DNA from: Selaginella tamariscina
Lineage: Eukaryota; Streptophyta; Lycopodiopsida; Selaginellales; Selaginellaceae
Length of the DNA stretch: 64,000 nt
Assembly: GCA_003024785.1 (NCBI GenBank)
Contig: PUQB01000795.1
Location: forward strand, 32,908-96,907
Direction: 5' to 3'
Shown here: piece after piece, positions 35,141 through 47,840 of the stretch
Position numbering within the stretch: the first letter of the stretch is position 1
Layout of the letters: each line of letters starts with the position of its first letter
Program-made: the position numbers and the translations under genes
Notes under the pieces: model-generated
Told to the model about the DNA's origin: nothing
Database searches by the model: none
The model's input: the letters and a program-made list of their open reading frames with translations, nothing else

Positions 35141-38100
35141 GTGTTGTGTGTGTGTGTGTGTGTGTGTGTTCTCTAGACTTCTCCACTTTCTCCACATAAA
35201 TATCGAACAAAATAACTTATTCTTTCATGTGGTCACCCTTGCTACTATATGTAACTTGTGCCACCATTTATGATCACACACACACACACACAGGTGGAGA
35301 AGCTTAGATGACTGAAGATAATATGATTTAATTTTGCAAGGGAGTTTAGTCTTGTGAAAAAGATAAATAATTCATGGTCTAAAGAGTGCGCTTTCATTCA
35401 TGGCGGCAATGTACATAATCAGGTAGGTTAGTTTAAAGTGTAACCATAGTTGAAATGTATCAATGGTAGTTATCATTAATTGTAATGCAGTGTATAGAGC
35501 ACATGTGGAAGGACCTTTACAATCACATTACATAGTTTTATAGGGGCCTTCTCTACAAGCTAGAGAAGTCTCATCTTCAATCGATTGTTAAGATTAATAA
35601 CAAAAAGACTTTAATATGTTTAACATTAAACTAATGATTTTCTTATTTAATCTAAAAACTTCTTAACATTATCTTTGCAAAAAGAGAAAATGTGATACCA
35701 CCATTATTTTTGTGACCATTGGATTAGAACATGATGAATAATAGACATTTTACCGTAAACATTTTTAAAAAAAAATTCACATGCATTATTTATATTTATT
35801 CTCATCCCAGAATTGTTTGTTAAGATTGCTACAACTCACAATGTATAAATAAATAACAAGGCATTCATGGATATTTATTGTTCTTAATATCTAATTTTCT
35901 TGAGCGAGCATGGTATTTCACTAAGATTGATCTATGCTGATATGATTTGGATTTGTCCAAGCGATGAATGAAAAACTACTTTTTGCACTCGTTATAACGA
36001 AGCTAGTTGCAAGATTTTCTCAATATATTGATAGAATGTCTCGAGCTTGTTTGGACATAGCCCATAGTAAGACTAAACAAAGGTTCCTTGCTTTCTTTTA
36101 AATTTATTAGATAGTCGTAGGGTTGATGCTCGAGCAGTTGCACAATCTTCTTCTTGTCAAAGACATTTACAAAATCAATATACCAAGCATGGAGGCCTGT
36201 GAAAGAAGAGAGGCATCAGAGCATGATGAATGATGACACCAAATGCCATATTGGGATTCTACTTTGCCTCACAGATGATGCGTTGTAGAGAGATTATTGA
36301 GATCTATGTATGTTGAAGCCTACTATTACAAAATTGTCAATGTAAACTATTGTGCCTTTTGTCAGAATTTCTTTATGTTTGACCAATAAAGCATAACAGA
36401 TAGACCATCTTGTTGAGGAGCAACAACTTTGCTATATTGCCAGGTAGAATCTATAATTGAAAATTAACAAGACACCCAATTGATGCTTGGTTATGTAGGT
36501 CAAACCACACAACACCTAGTGACTTTGGTGTGCCAATGATGTTAAAGAAGATCCTACATTTAAAAGGTTCAATCTAAATTCAGAGTGGTTCTGTTGCATG
36601 TATGACGACTCGAGCTAATCGAATGGCCATTAACTACATCCATAGTTGATGGCACTCAAAGCTTATCGAGACAGATTCCTTTCTATTTGGTAATTGATGA
36701 AACATGCATTAACATTAGAATTCAAAAGAACTTGAACATTAAACACTAGAGATTTGCCACCAGAGATGTATCCTTAAGTTTTGAATGACCTTCCAATGTG
36801 TGTAGCAAGAATGTCATAGGAGCTTGAGGCAAAAAGATCTTTATTGCATGCGTCTAAACAAATAGCTTCTAATACCTAGACATGGAAGTTTAAAGATTTT
36901 TTGTGATATGCACTAAGTTCAATGGTGTTAAAGGTAAAAGTTAGGAGAATAGGACATCTTATTATGGAAAGAATAAAAGCAGAAAGGTTTGTAACTAGTT
37001 TAGAAAGAAGGTTATTTAAGAATGAAATCCTTATCGAGAGGAAAAGAAGAATGGAAGTCTCGAAAGGAAAGATGCATAAGAAAGGAAAGTGGTTATTGAT
37101 GTGGCAAGAGGAGGATATAGGAAAGTAATTAAGGCAAGAGAGAGTCTCCACACTTACTCTCTGTATTCATGTTAGTAAGAAAAGTGTATATTATAAAATC
37201 TCTTGTGTATAGAATATAGACTTCCAATGGATATGTCTAATAAAGCAATAACTAAACTTTGTTCTTGCCCTTGACTTTAGAGATAGTCATTGTGACATTA
37301 TAAGGAAGATATTGATATAAATATACTTGAGAGCATGCAAAGGGGGGAAACATTGTAGCCTTTTCTATTTATGTGAATATATGTGCAGAATAAAAAAATG
37401 TGAGCTTTTTTCATCAACAATTTGTGACCACAGAGGGATTTTGTTATTGCATTGTTAGAACTCATTAGAATGAGGTATTAAAATGATCAAATTAATTAAA
37501 ATTTTAATGATAAAAAGGGCTCGGAAGGATAGAGCGGAATATGTGGTATGGACCTTGAAGAAGTCATAGTCATGATCTGGCATTAATTAATTAAAGAAAT
37601 AAAAAAACATACTCATAGAGAGGCTACCCAACAACAACTTTAATATGACAAAAGTAGACATCACAATATCCTCGAGAAGATAATAAAGAATATTGTGGAA
37701 ACAATTTAAAAAGCGAAGGCTGATTTAGAAATTAAAATAATATTAAATAGCTAATCTAAAAGAGATTGTTAGAAAAGGAAGGGAAGAAGTTCCATTCAAC
37801 AAACCGAGACACAAAGGAAACATAAAAGGAAAGGAGGAAGGTGAAAGAGGAAATATCTCAAATATGGTATTTTTCTTGGGGAAGTACACCGATGTATCTC
37901 ACATTTTCTACAAGAAAGAAAGAGAATCTGAAAAGACATTTATAGAAATTTGAAAAAGTAATTAAACTGTATAAAATGATTAATTAAAAGGTTATTCATA
38001 TTTTCATATATTAAAAAGAAATGCTTTGATTAGTATTATAATCTTAAGAAAGAAGCAAAGAGGATTATCATAAAGTAACAAATGTTTTTAATAAGTATTT

Positions 38101-38350
38101 TAGGAAAGAGGAATTGCTTAAGGAATATTTAAAAAAGCTTAGAAATATCCTCCCGGCAAACAAAAACCATAAATGAATATACCTACCAATTTCAAAACAT
38201 GAGAAAAAATGTAATGTATATGTACTAATTTAATGGTATAAGCAACTGATTATACCATACCCAGATATATGGAAGGGAGAGGATGATCTTATTAATCAAC
38301 TGAAACTTATGAAAAAAAAGAAAAGGCAAATTAAAAAATTGCAAAGAAAA
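34085..38350. other. Inserted repetitive block, possibly an old retroelement
   Basis: This block separates the exon 1 remnant (minus) from the next P450 piece (plus). I see no intact gene. On the minus strand near 36350-36300, GTIVYIDNFVIVGF resembles the catalytic loop of a reverse transcriptase (YxDD-type, here Y-I-D-N), flanked by stops. An (AT)n(GT)n tract lies at 35106-35168. The right half (37.5-38.3 kb) is A-rich. The boundaries are unclear. Confidence 0.35.
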
Positions 38351-38351
38351 A

Positions 38352-39366
38352 GTTGAACACTAATGTGATTAGCATGATGGCATTTCATAAGAAGTTAATC
38401 GGTATGGGGATTTCTTGGTGTATTTGCATGAAACCTCGACTTAAATGGGGCATTTTAGGGGACTACGTTCCTTTGGTGGCCGGATCTAAGAGGTCCTATA
38501 ATTAGCAGGATGAAGATTTTACATAAGAAACTCGATGACACATTGCAGAGGATCGTGGATGAACACAAGGTGTTGCTAAATACCAAGAAAATTGATGCAA
38601 AGGATGTCGCCGATGTGCTCCTCTCTCAAAGTGACATCAAAGCTATGATCCCGGTAATTTACCATTTATGTTGCGGTTAAGGGTAATGGCAAGGGTTTAG
38701 GGTTTAGGGTTTAGGAGTCTCTTACCTCCGTTTACTCTTTTCTATGCAGGATTTCATCTTAAGGGGGTCGAACACATCCTCAATAGCAACGGAATGGGCA
38801 ATCTCTGAACTCATTTAAAATCCTAGATATATGGAGAAAGTCTGACGGTGTCAACTGAAGCAGATCTCAGTAAACTTGACTACCTTCATGCTGTTGTTAA
38901 GGAGACATTCCTGCTTATATCCACCTGTACCTTCGTTGCTGCCTCACGCATCAACTCAAGAATGTGGTCAATGGTTATAAGATACCCAAAGAAGCAACCG
39001 TCTTCATTAACGTTTGGGCAATCGGAAGAGATCCAAAGTATACATCTCTCTCTCCCCCCACACACGGACTAACTTTTTGTTTGTTATGCAAGTACGTGGG
39101 AGTCACCGGAGATGTTAATCCCCATAGGTTTGTGAGAAACCCATTGACGTTAAGGGGAAAGATTACGAGCTGATACCATTTGGGTCGGCCGGAGAATGTG
39201 CCCTGGTATGTATGGTTGAGATAACGCTGGCCCATCTTGTGCATGTGTTTGAGTGGAGGGTAGATGAGGAAATGCTTAGCATGGAAGAAGTGTGTGGAAT
39301 CACTTTGAGTAGGAAATTCCCTTTCAAGGCATTTGCATCACCAAGATTACCAATTGAACTGTATCA
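38352..39366 (+). pseudogene. Cytochrome P450, exons 2 (part) to 4
   Basis: The copy begins abruptly inside exon 2 (NTNVISMMAFHKKLIG-like) after an A-rich junction. Exon 2 runs to about 38652, exon 3 is about 38750-39044 (K-helix ETF, with an extra base in the following LISTC text) and exon 4 is about 39093-39366. Losses include several bases in the LWWLD region and one base in the heme loop (TTTGGGTCGGCCGGAGAATG, missing a G). The S-L-G-L-R text after the heme loop is gone, and the usual TAA is replaced by CAG after L-Y. Confidence 0.7.
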
Positions 39367-39369
39367 GAG

Positions 39370-41085
39370 CTTGTTTACATACTATTACTTCCATATATAA
39401 TAAAAGCCCATATATATGAGCGAGCGTGTGCACGTAAATGTGTGCGTACTTTTATCGCCCCAAGTGTTACTCAAATATACTAAAATCCAAGGTCTGAAGT
39501 ATAACAGAATATAAAACACAGTTTATTTTTAAGTTCAAGACTTACGATAAACTGTATAGAAATCGTTATGCAGTTTGATATAATAATACAGTATACAGTG
39601 TGTGTGTGTGTATAAACAAACACAGTATACTGGACATATGTATCTTATATATTACAGTATTATACTGTATGTATGTATGCTGTTTTACATTCAGTTGTGC
39701 TCAACTAGTTACACAGTGGTAACCTGATTGGACTGTAGTATGTACTACAGGATCTAATAATACTCGTCTATATATCACAGTATGCAAAATACAATAGTAC
39801 ACGTTATATAATACTGCAAATACAAACACTGTGGGCTTTCAAACTGTGCTCATTCAAGCACATTGCAATGCTTATTTCCAATTATATAACTTTTTTCATC
39901 ATCGCCCATATAGTATAGATATAAATAACAATCAATGCTATGTATGTATATCATACATACACCCATACATAAATGTGTATCTGTATCTGATAACGATTTC
40001 ATTAATCATAGATACACTTGCCTGAATTACAATACAATAATATATACAAGTTTTGAGACAGGCAAGAAGAGCAGCTTCTGAACGCTGAAGCATCGGAATG
40101 AGATATGCATATGCATAGAGATTCGAACCGCTTGCTGCTATTTGTTGTTAGAAATTAGCTTAACTTAACTATATTTATATAGATGTATAATGTACGACTC
40201 AGAGAAGGCCTTGCCAAGTGTGTGCACTCCTGGCAAAGATATAACTCCAAACTTTTAAATTATTACTAGCGTTTAATATACTAAATACAGAATAAACTTG
40301 TATTAGTTTTATAATTATATAGTATTATAGTTTTATCTAAGTGTATGTGAGAATATTCAAGAGTCGTGTTTTATGTTAAATGCAAATACCATATACAAAA
40401 AATAAAGAATCATTCTCTCTACATTTGCATATAACATTTAATATATCTCGTTCGTGAAATTTCAATACGGATCAATATAAATATACGTACACAAACGACA
40501 CAAGACAGACAAACATAACATAATACAATAACGCAAACATACACATCCTCTCTCATAGACGTATAATAAACACATACTATCTCTCATTTTTATACCAGAG
40601 AAATAAAGATACACATATTTTAATATTAATATATTAATGACATGGACACTATTTTACGATATCTTATCGTTTCGTCTATAATGGTTATACATCGTATAAT
40701 AGCAATCTATAGCGAAAAACACAAACAATACGAAAACAGAAACGTTTTAGCCTCACGTGCGCGTGTTATGTATAATATTTATGCTTTAATATATACTATG
40801 TAGCATCATATTGCAAACTTAACGTGCATAAACGCAGACACGGTTTAGAACTAACCTTGGGTGGTAGAGAAGAGGTGAAGCACGTTCCACAGTTATATAT
40901 GCACACCTTTTAATGAAAAATTTGTACTAAGGAACATATATGTAGAAGAAGATATAATGGAGATAATATGAGATTTTTCGATTGCATTAATAGCTAATTC
41001 CATTCGATTTGCATTAATATCTTCCACATCACTTTAAAACGTCTATAGGATTACATTACTTCTACACACCAGTCAAATAATATCT
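39370..41085. other. Intergenic DNA rich in TATAC/ACAGTA repeats
   Basis: The left ~70 bp are P450 3' flank. The rest has CAGTATAC/TATACTG-like short repeats (39.58-39.70 kb) and no supportable gene. Confidence 0.5.
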
Positions 41086-41166
41086 GGCGTGGGACAAAAG
41101 ATCAACTGTAACATAAGCACACGCACGTTTGTGCACGTTCGCTCATGTATATGGGATTTTATTATA

Positions 41167-43609
41167 TTAGGAATACAGTTCAATTGGTAATCTTGGTGTA
41201 GCAAATGCCTTGAAAGGGAATTTCCTACGCGAGTGATTCCAGACACTTCTTCCATGCTAAGCATTTCCTCTTCTACCCTCCAATCAATGCATGCACAAGA
41301 TGGGCCAGCGTTATCTCAACCATTCTCAACCCAAGAGACATAGCAGGGCATATTCTCCGACCCGAGCCAAATGGTATGAGCTCGTAATCTTTCCCCTTAA
41401 CATCAATGGGTTTCTCACAAAACCTATCGGGATTAAACACCTCCGGTGACTCCCACGTACTTGCATAACAAACACAAAGTTAGTCCGTGTGTGTGTGTGG
41501 GAGAGAGATGTATACTTTGGATCTCTTCCGATTGCCCAAACGTTAATGAAGATGGTTGCATCTTTGGGTATCTATAACCCTTGACCACACACTCTTGAGT
41601 TGATGCGTGGGGAAGCAACAGAGGTCAGGTGGATGTAAACGAAATGTCTCCTTAACAACAGCATGAAGGTAGTCAAGTTTACTGAGATCTGCTTCAGTTA
41701 CCATCCGATCACAACCGACTAGACTGTCGATCTCCTCGGACTTTCTCCATATATTTAGGATTTTTTATGAGTTCAGAGATTGCCCATTCCGTTGTTATTG
41801 AGGATGTGTCCGACCCTCCTAAGAATAAATCCTGCAGCAAATGGGGTGAGATATAAACCACAACACAAATGGTACCTTACCAGGATCATAGCTTTGGTAT
41901 CACTGTCCTCTACCCCTTGAGAGAGGAGCACATCGACGACATCTTTTGCATCAATTTTCTTGGTATTTAGCGACACCTTGTGTTCTTCCACAATCCTCTG
42001 CAATGTGTCATCAAGTTTCTTATGTAAAATCTTCATCCTGCTAATTATAGGACCTCTTAAATCCAGCCACCACAAGAAAGGAACGTAGTCCCCTATAATA
42101 AATGCCCCCATTAAGTCGAGGGTTTCATGCAAATACGCCAAGAAATCCCCAAAAGATGACCCACCGATTAACTTCTTATGAAATGCCATCATGCCAATCA
42201 CATTAGTGTTCAGCATTTTAACCTGGTATGAATATCAACTCCATTTTGACCCTCTTTAACTATCGAGTTAAGGAAGCTGGATATCTCCTCTAACCTTATG
42301 CTTTGTGATTCCTCTATTCTTCGTACTGTAAATAACTACCGTACATATCTTCTTCATCGTCCTCCAGTGTTGTCCGTACTCCGACCATCCCATATCCCTT
42401 GCGTTATAAAACATGAGCCTCGAGCCTGTTGCTTTGGCCTAGAAGAATATAAATGATGTTTATACAGTTGCTATTACATTAAAACTATTACAATTAACAT
42501 AAAATCTTCTACCAGTATACAAAGACTCTGACACATTATTTAAATTAGAATATTTAAAATTACTTAAGTAATAAAATAAGTAGACTTTTAATTTAAAATT
42601 ATACAGAGAAGTTTCTTCCTTAATTCTGGAATAACAACGTAAATCTTACCTTCACTATATTTGTTTCTTATTTTGAAATATTAGATTGAATCCACGAATA
42701 ATTAATAATACATTCCTTAGTCGAGTAAGTAATGCTAGTTTAATATACTAGTAGATTAAATGCACTTGTGGTTCAGACTTAACATAAATTTAAAATACAG
42801 TATTGTATAAATTAGTCATTATATATTAAAATATTAAACTATTATTTATGAGAACTAAAATATATAAACAAATCTATTCATATATGATACATATTTAATA
42901 TATTTAAAATTTATATTGCTTTATAGATGTATAATAAACTTATGAAGAATATATATTTTTTTATTTTTAATATTTATTTTTTTACATGCTTAATATTTAT
43001 AATTAACACATTATATTTAGTTACAATTTATATACCGTAAACATAAATATTTATATATTCCCCTTTTCACATTTGCATATATGTTTTTGACAGAGCCTAT
43101 TTTCGGTGCAAAATCTGTATTTTAAATGCATAATTTGATGTAAAAACCCTAAAAATTATGCATTTAAAATGCAAGGCACTAGTTAATACATGCGTTATTT
43201 ATTCAAATATCATGGATTTATTAATATTTTAACTTTTAAAACAAATTTAGTACATTCTAACATATTTGAGTAGTATATATTCAAACCATAATATATACAA
43301 TATTATATACTGTCGTTGCTATTGTTATGTCATGAACTAGTGTACCTGGATGCAAACACAAGATCGTGTGTGAAAGGACCTCCCTCGCAACTTCAGCGGA
43401 AAACCACAATGGTAGGAACTAAACCGAGTTTAACCATCATAATTGGACCAGAGAGAGAAGAAGGTTGATGAGGTAAAGCTCCTAACGTAAGCAAGTTTCC
43501 CATGATTGGGAGGCCTGGCGGACCAGGTGGAGATCGACTTCCTTGTTTTCCTTTGAGAAACCATTGCAATAAAAGAAAGAATTGCTATTGCTATAACTAT
43601 CGCATCCAT
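41167..43609 (-). pseudogene. Cytochrome P450, A-type (CYP71 clan), near full length, frame-broken
   Basis: Exon 1 runs 43609 to about 43345 (MDAIVIAIAILSF anchor, PPGPPGLP hinge). Exon 2, about 42440-41885, is the longest intact stretch in the family (MLNTNVIGMMAFHKK... to LLSQGVEDSDTKAMIL). Exon 3 is about 41840-41530 with an intact I-helix GGSDTS and ETFRLHP. Exon 4 is about 41465-41167, with heme loop FGSGRRICPA whose last Gly is Ala. The end reads LPIELYS then TAA. Defects are a two-base loss in the anchor (ATTGCAATGG), a larger deletion in exon 1 replacing the KKYG region, and one-base losses in exon 4. Its 5' flank contains the ACGT-core box. Confidence 0.72.
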
Positions 43610-43689
43610 CGTTTATATACAATATATAGATTATACATACATATCGGAATAAATTGAGGAAGGTTTCGCTCAGTAGCAGTGCCTCGTTT

Positions 43690-43760
43690 TTAGGAATGAC
43701 GTGGCTCTGTACATGTATGTACATGTGGCATCTCATCTTGACTAACATGGCAAGAATATC
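43690..43760 (-). promoter_or_regulatory. Conserved P450 promoter segment with GCCACGTCAT box
   Basis: GCCACGTCAT (43696-43705, minus strand) and the nearby ATGCCACATGTACATACATG-like text are conserved upstream of the 10.6-13.1 kb P450. The ACGT core is a bZIP-type site by family knowledge; binding is inferred. Confidence 0.35.
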
Positions 43761-43799
43761 TTTATGTCTTTTCGCAAAAAAAGGCAAGCACACAATATT

Positions 43800-45464
43800 A
43801 CACAGATATCTGTCGCATGTACAGCTCCTAAATATACATGCGTATGTATATGCACGTCTATATAGAAAGTCTTATACAATGGTGATGTTAGTGATGTTAA
43901 ATAGGTAAATAATGTTAAATTGTTAAATTGTTAAATTGTGCAGTGTAAAATGTTAAATATTTAATTTATTTTGCTTCTATTTAACAACCTACATAATTAA
44001 ATATTAAACTTTATGCTTAACCTTGTTTTTGTTTACACAAGAGTGTTAAATTTGAAGTTAACTTTGTTTGTTTTGTACATAGTAGCCACCAAACTGGTTA
44101 TGTGGAAACACATTTAACAATTGGCGTTGGGGTTTTTTAAAATTAGTCTTTTTGAATTTAAAAAATATTTTTTTTCTTGGAATTTTAATAGCATTGATAG
44201 CTATACAATGAAGTCAAATGGGTTACAATTTTAGGTTATGATTTAAATAGTTAAGTTAATAATAAGTAATTAAAGCAATGTAATAAGGTTTATAAAATAA
44301 TTATCAATAATAGTAAATTTTTATGTATAATGTATGAACTTTGGATTGAAGTTATAATTATTTAATAGTTTAATAAGTGAAAATGAAGAATTGAGTTTGA
44401 GAATATGGAGTATTAAAAAATTACAAAAGAAACAATAGAATTAACATTGTCAATATAATTTTGTGATGAAACCTTTAGAGGTCCTTTGAAAATTAATGCT
44501 ATCTAACTCTTATAAGATATTTAAGCTTGCAAAGTTTTAAATAATAATTTAATAATGTAAGTGTGAATAATCTGTGTTCATTAAAATATGGTTAGAGAGA
44601 AGCATGTACGTATTCATATTACTAATCTTTATTTTATTCTTAAGTTCTCATACTTGAGAGATGAATTAAAACACATTCATGCCTGGCATGAATAGCATAT
44701 TAAAACACTTTTACCCAATATAGAGATTTAATCACATTAAAATGAATGTGATTAATTAAAAAAAAATTAAGATGTTGCATCATTTAATTCAATTACTTTT
44801 GATTATGAAAGCAATTTAGCATGTATCTATTATTTATACAAAAAATTAAAACCCACCATCTATTATAACAAATGTCATATCATGGTATTTATAATAGTGC
44901 CAATATAGGTATTTATTGTAAAATCTATTTGTGAAGAACATATTTACTTTCACATTATTAATAAGGGCATTTCTTATAAAGCATGCATGCGAAAAACATT
45001 TTATAGACATTACAAACTAAAATTTGATTAATTTTATGATATGTTCTATATATGAATTGATGTTTCTTAAATTAATTTATGTTTTAGGCATTACGAAATC
45101 TGGAGAATGATTATTGAGTAAAATGAAATTGGTTTTGAAATGAAATTGCAAATCATGCTTTTAATTATATTCACATGAGAGAATTTTTCAGAGATATGTT
45201 TATAGTCATTGTGTTTGTCATTGTTTAAATCTTTTAATTAAAAATATTATTGGCCTTGACTGGGTGAAAACATTAATCAATATAATTATGATGTTGTCAT
45301 GTATATTATTCAAAAACCATCTTTATCGTGAGTATAACAAATGTGAATTTGTATGACTAGCGAAAACACATTTTATATATATTTATTATAATGTTAAATT
45401 AAGAAGTTCAAATGTTTATTGTTATAAAGTTTAAATCAAACATGAATTAAAGATGAAGATGCTA
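43800..45464. other. AT-rich intergenic DNA
   Basis: No gene is visible. A short TTAAATTG repeat occurs at about 43913-43938. Confidence 0.55.
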
Positions 45465-46232
45465 AGGGCCGATTTACATCACACATTAACTTATTAACAT
45501 TAGCTAAATTTAATGTAATTATCTTCACACCAGCTTACATTAAATTTTAAAAAGATAAGTAATGTCATTTATTAATGTAATTTATTCATACCATTTAACA
45601 TTAAATTAAAAGATAATGTTCACTTAATGTTTTCTTTATAAAATTTGGCATTAAGTTAATGCCAAGATTTCCTGGCATTAACTTAATGCCAATGCTTTAG
45701 GTTTACATTAGGCGTGGAAACGGTGAGACTTCAAACGCTCCTGCATGAAAACGGCGAGACCTCCAAACACTCTTGCATGGAAACGGCCAGACCTCCAAAT
45801 GCTCCTCTCACATTGTACATAGTTGAGCATTAAATTTTAAATTAAATTAATTCTTGTAATTAAAATTTTTAAATATTAAATATTATTTTAAACCTCAATT
45901 TGTGTGTGTGCATGTGTATGCAGAAACTAAAGGAAATTCAAAATTTGCAGAACTTAAAATAATATTTAATATTTAATTTTAAATATATAATGAGCTTTTA
46001 ATATAAAGTTAATGTAAAACATATGTGAAAAACACATATATGTTAATAACTTTAATGTAATATGGTGTGAAGTCATTTACATTACATTAAATTAAGTTAG
46101 GTTACATTAACTAAAATTTTCTAATGTTATGATTAACTAATGCTGGTGTGAAGATCAATGATATTAATTAATAACATTAAGTTAATAACAGCTAATTAAT
46201 TTCACAACTTAATTGTGGTGTGAATCGGCCCT
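45465..46232. repeat. 768-bp inverted-repeat element (large MITE-like)
   Basis: The ends read AGGGCCGATTTACATCACA and, on the opposite strand, AGGGCCGATTCACACCACAA, continuing as imperfect inverted repeats for more than 50 bp. The flanking dinucleotide is TA on both sides (45463-45464 and 46233-46234). A TA duplication suggests a Tc1/Mariner-type origin, while the GGGCC ends also recall PIF/Harbinger. The interior is rich in TTAATGT and carries a tandem repeat. Confidence 0.65.
45714..45812 (+). repeat. Three-copy ~32-bp tandem repeat inside the inverted-repeat element
   Basis: Units start GGAAACGGTGAGACTTC, GAAAACGGCGAGACCTCC and GGAAACGGCCAGACCTCC. The tract is GC-richer than its surroundings. 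Confidence 0.6.
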
Positions 46233-46595
46233 TACTATGCAGAATCGTACGTAATTAGTATGTCAATTTTATTATCTCACGTGTAGTTATGTATTACCAA
46301 TTGAAGTGTGTTTAATTTACCCTGTTATAATCTATGAATTTAAAAAAATTATTTAAAACTAATCTTGTGTAATGACAAAGGATTAGCAAGAGATCTCGGT
46401 AGATTAAGATGATATTGTAAGGCGAACTTAAGCTCTCAAAAGGTTAAAGACGTGGATTTAAATTTGTAATATGCTTAGCTTTAGGCATGGTATAAATTTT
46501 AATAAAATTGTAAGAACATTTGATTAGTTTAATATAATTAAATTATTAAAATTATAAGAACATTTGACTAATTTGATGTTAAAATAATTAAATTT
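46233..46595. other. AT-rich intergenic DNA
   Basis: I see nothing supportable here. Confidence 0.5.
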
Positions 46596-47284
46596 AACTT
46601 TATACATATCTTTTCATCATCCTCCAGTGTGGTCCGTACTCCGAAAATGCCACATCCCTTGAGTTATAAACACGAGCCTTGCGCATGTGTTTTTTGGCCT
46701 AGAAGAACATATATGTTTAATATGTTGATATTTCCAGTATATTGACTTTTAACAGCATTATTTAAATTAGAAATTTAATATTACTTATGTTTATATAGAA
46801 CAACAATATGGATAATAAGGGACTTATGATTAAATTAGGCATATCATATAAACGCATATATTTTTGTTATTCTTTTCTTATTAACTTAATAAATTTAATA
46901 CATTCTAACAAATTTTCAGCATATTTTAGTAGTATATTTCCAAAATGATCTAATATGAAACGATAATATATATAACATTATAATTATGTCGTTATGTTAT
47001 AATAATTATAATATACCTGGCAAACACAACATCGGTGTGGAAAGGATCTCCTTCGCAACTTCAGCTGAAGAAACCACGATGGCTGGAACTAAACCGAGTT
47101 TAACCATGATAATCGGACCGTATTTCTTAGAAAAATTGAAGAAGGTTTGATGAGGTAAAGCTCCTAACATAAGCAAGTTTCCCATAATTGGGAGCCTGGC
47201 GGACCAGGTGAAAGTCGACTGCCTTGTTTTCCTTTGAAAAACATATTGCAATCAAAGAAAGAATTGCTATTGCTATAACTATGG
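46596..47284 (-). pseudogene. Cytochrome P450 remnant: exon 1 and start of exon 2
   Basis: Exon 1 (47284 to about 47015) reads from ATGGAAGCCATAGTTATAGC through [20 protein letters not shown] to VVSSAEVA, with one-base losses in the anchor and before GNLL. After an intron of about 300 bp the first ~90 nt of exon 2 follow (46695-46605, FYN...EYGPHWR-like). The sequence then leaves the family. The rest of the gene is absent. Confidence 0.7.
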
Positions 47285-47625
47285 CTTCCATCGATTATAT
47301 ACAATATATAATCTGTCCGATGGATTATACATATATATATTGGGAAGAAGATAAACAGCAACCACATGACACATGTGACACAAGCCGAGCAAGTGGTGAT
47401 GGGATGGATAACCACAAGGAGAGTCGTTCGTCGAGGACAAGAAAGCAGTGTGAAGTTCCTCAATTGATAGTTAGTTTGACCAAACAATCAACATCAGGGA
47501 CCTCCAAAGCTTTATACACGTATGTACATGTGGTATTGACTAACATGGCAGGAATATCTTTATAACACAAACACGCACGCACATGATATTGTAAATATTC
47601 TGTCGCATGTACATCTCTAACCTGG
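47285..47625 (-). other. P450 5' flank
   Basis: It matches 13102-13260 upstream of another P450 copy (GAAGAAGATAAACAGCAACC, then AAGCCGAGCAAGTGGTGATG), followed by unique sequence. There is no gene. Confidence 0.5.
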
Positions 47626-47840
47626 TATTAAACTAGCACTAGCGCGCGCGCGCACACAACACACACACACACATTTTGCAAATTGAATCACGTGTTTCTA
47701 CAAATATTTTATAAATTATATTAAAGTGATTAGTCATTAGTTGAACTCATACAAACACATGAAGATCATGCAACGTCAGAATCGCACACTCAAATATCTA
47801 CGCAGGCCATTCTACCAACCTTATCCTGTTTTAAATAATG
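47626..47840 (+). repeat. P450 distal 5' flank, second uninterrupted counterpart of the transposon target
   Basis: It matches 14720-14835 joined to 22754-22830: GAACTCATACAAACACATGAAGATCATGC runs through without the 7.9 kb element (shown here only as a landmark at 47741-47769). It is paralogous to 32.9-33.07 kb. Confidence 0.7.

Noticed and set aside
36876-37151. 91-codon minus-strand frame and its plus-strand counterpart at 36.9-37.15 kb
   Set aside because: No recognised domain, no splice context and biased A/T composition. They are treated as chance frames in the repeat block.
40100-40150. tRNA-like T-loop (GGTTCGAATCT on the minus strand)
   Set aside because: The flanking bases cannot form the 5-bp T-stem, and no anticodon or acceptor stem can be drawn.
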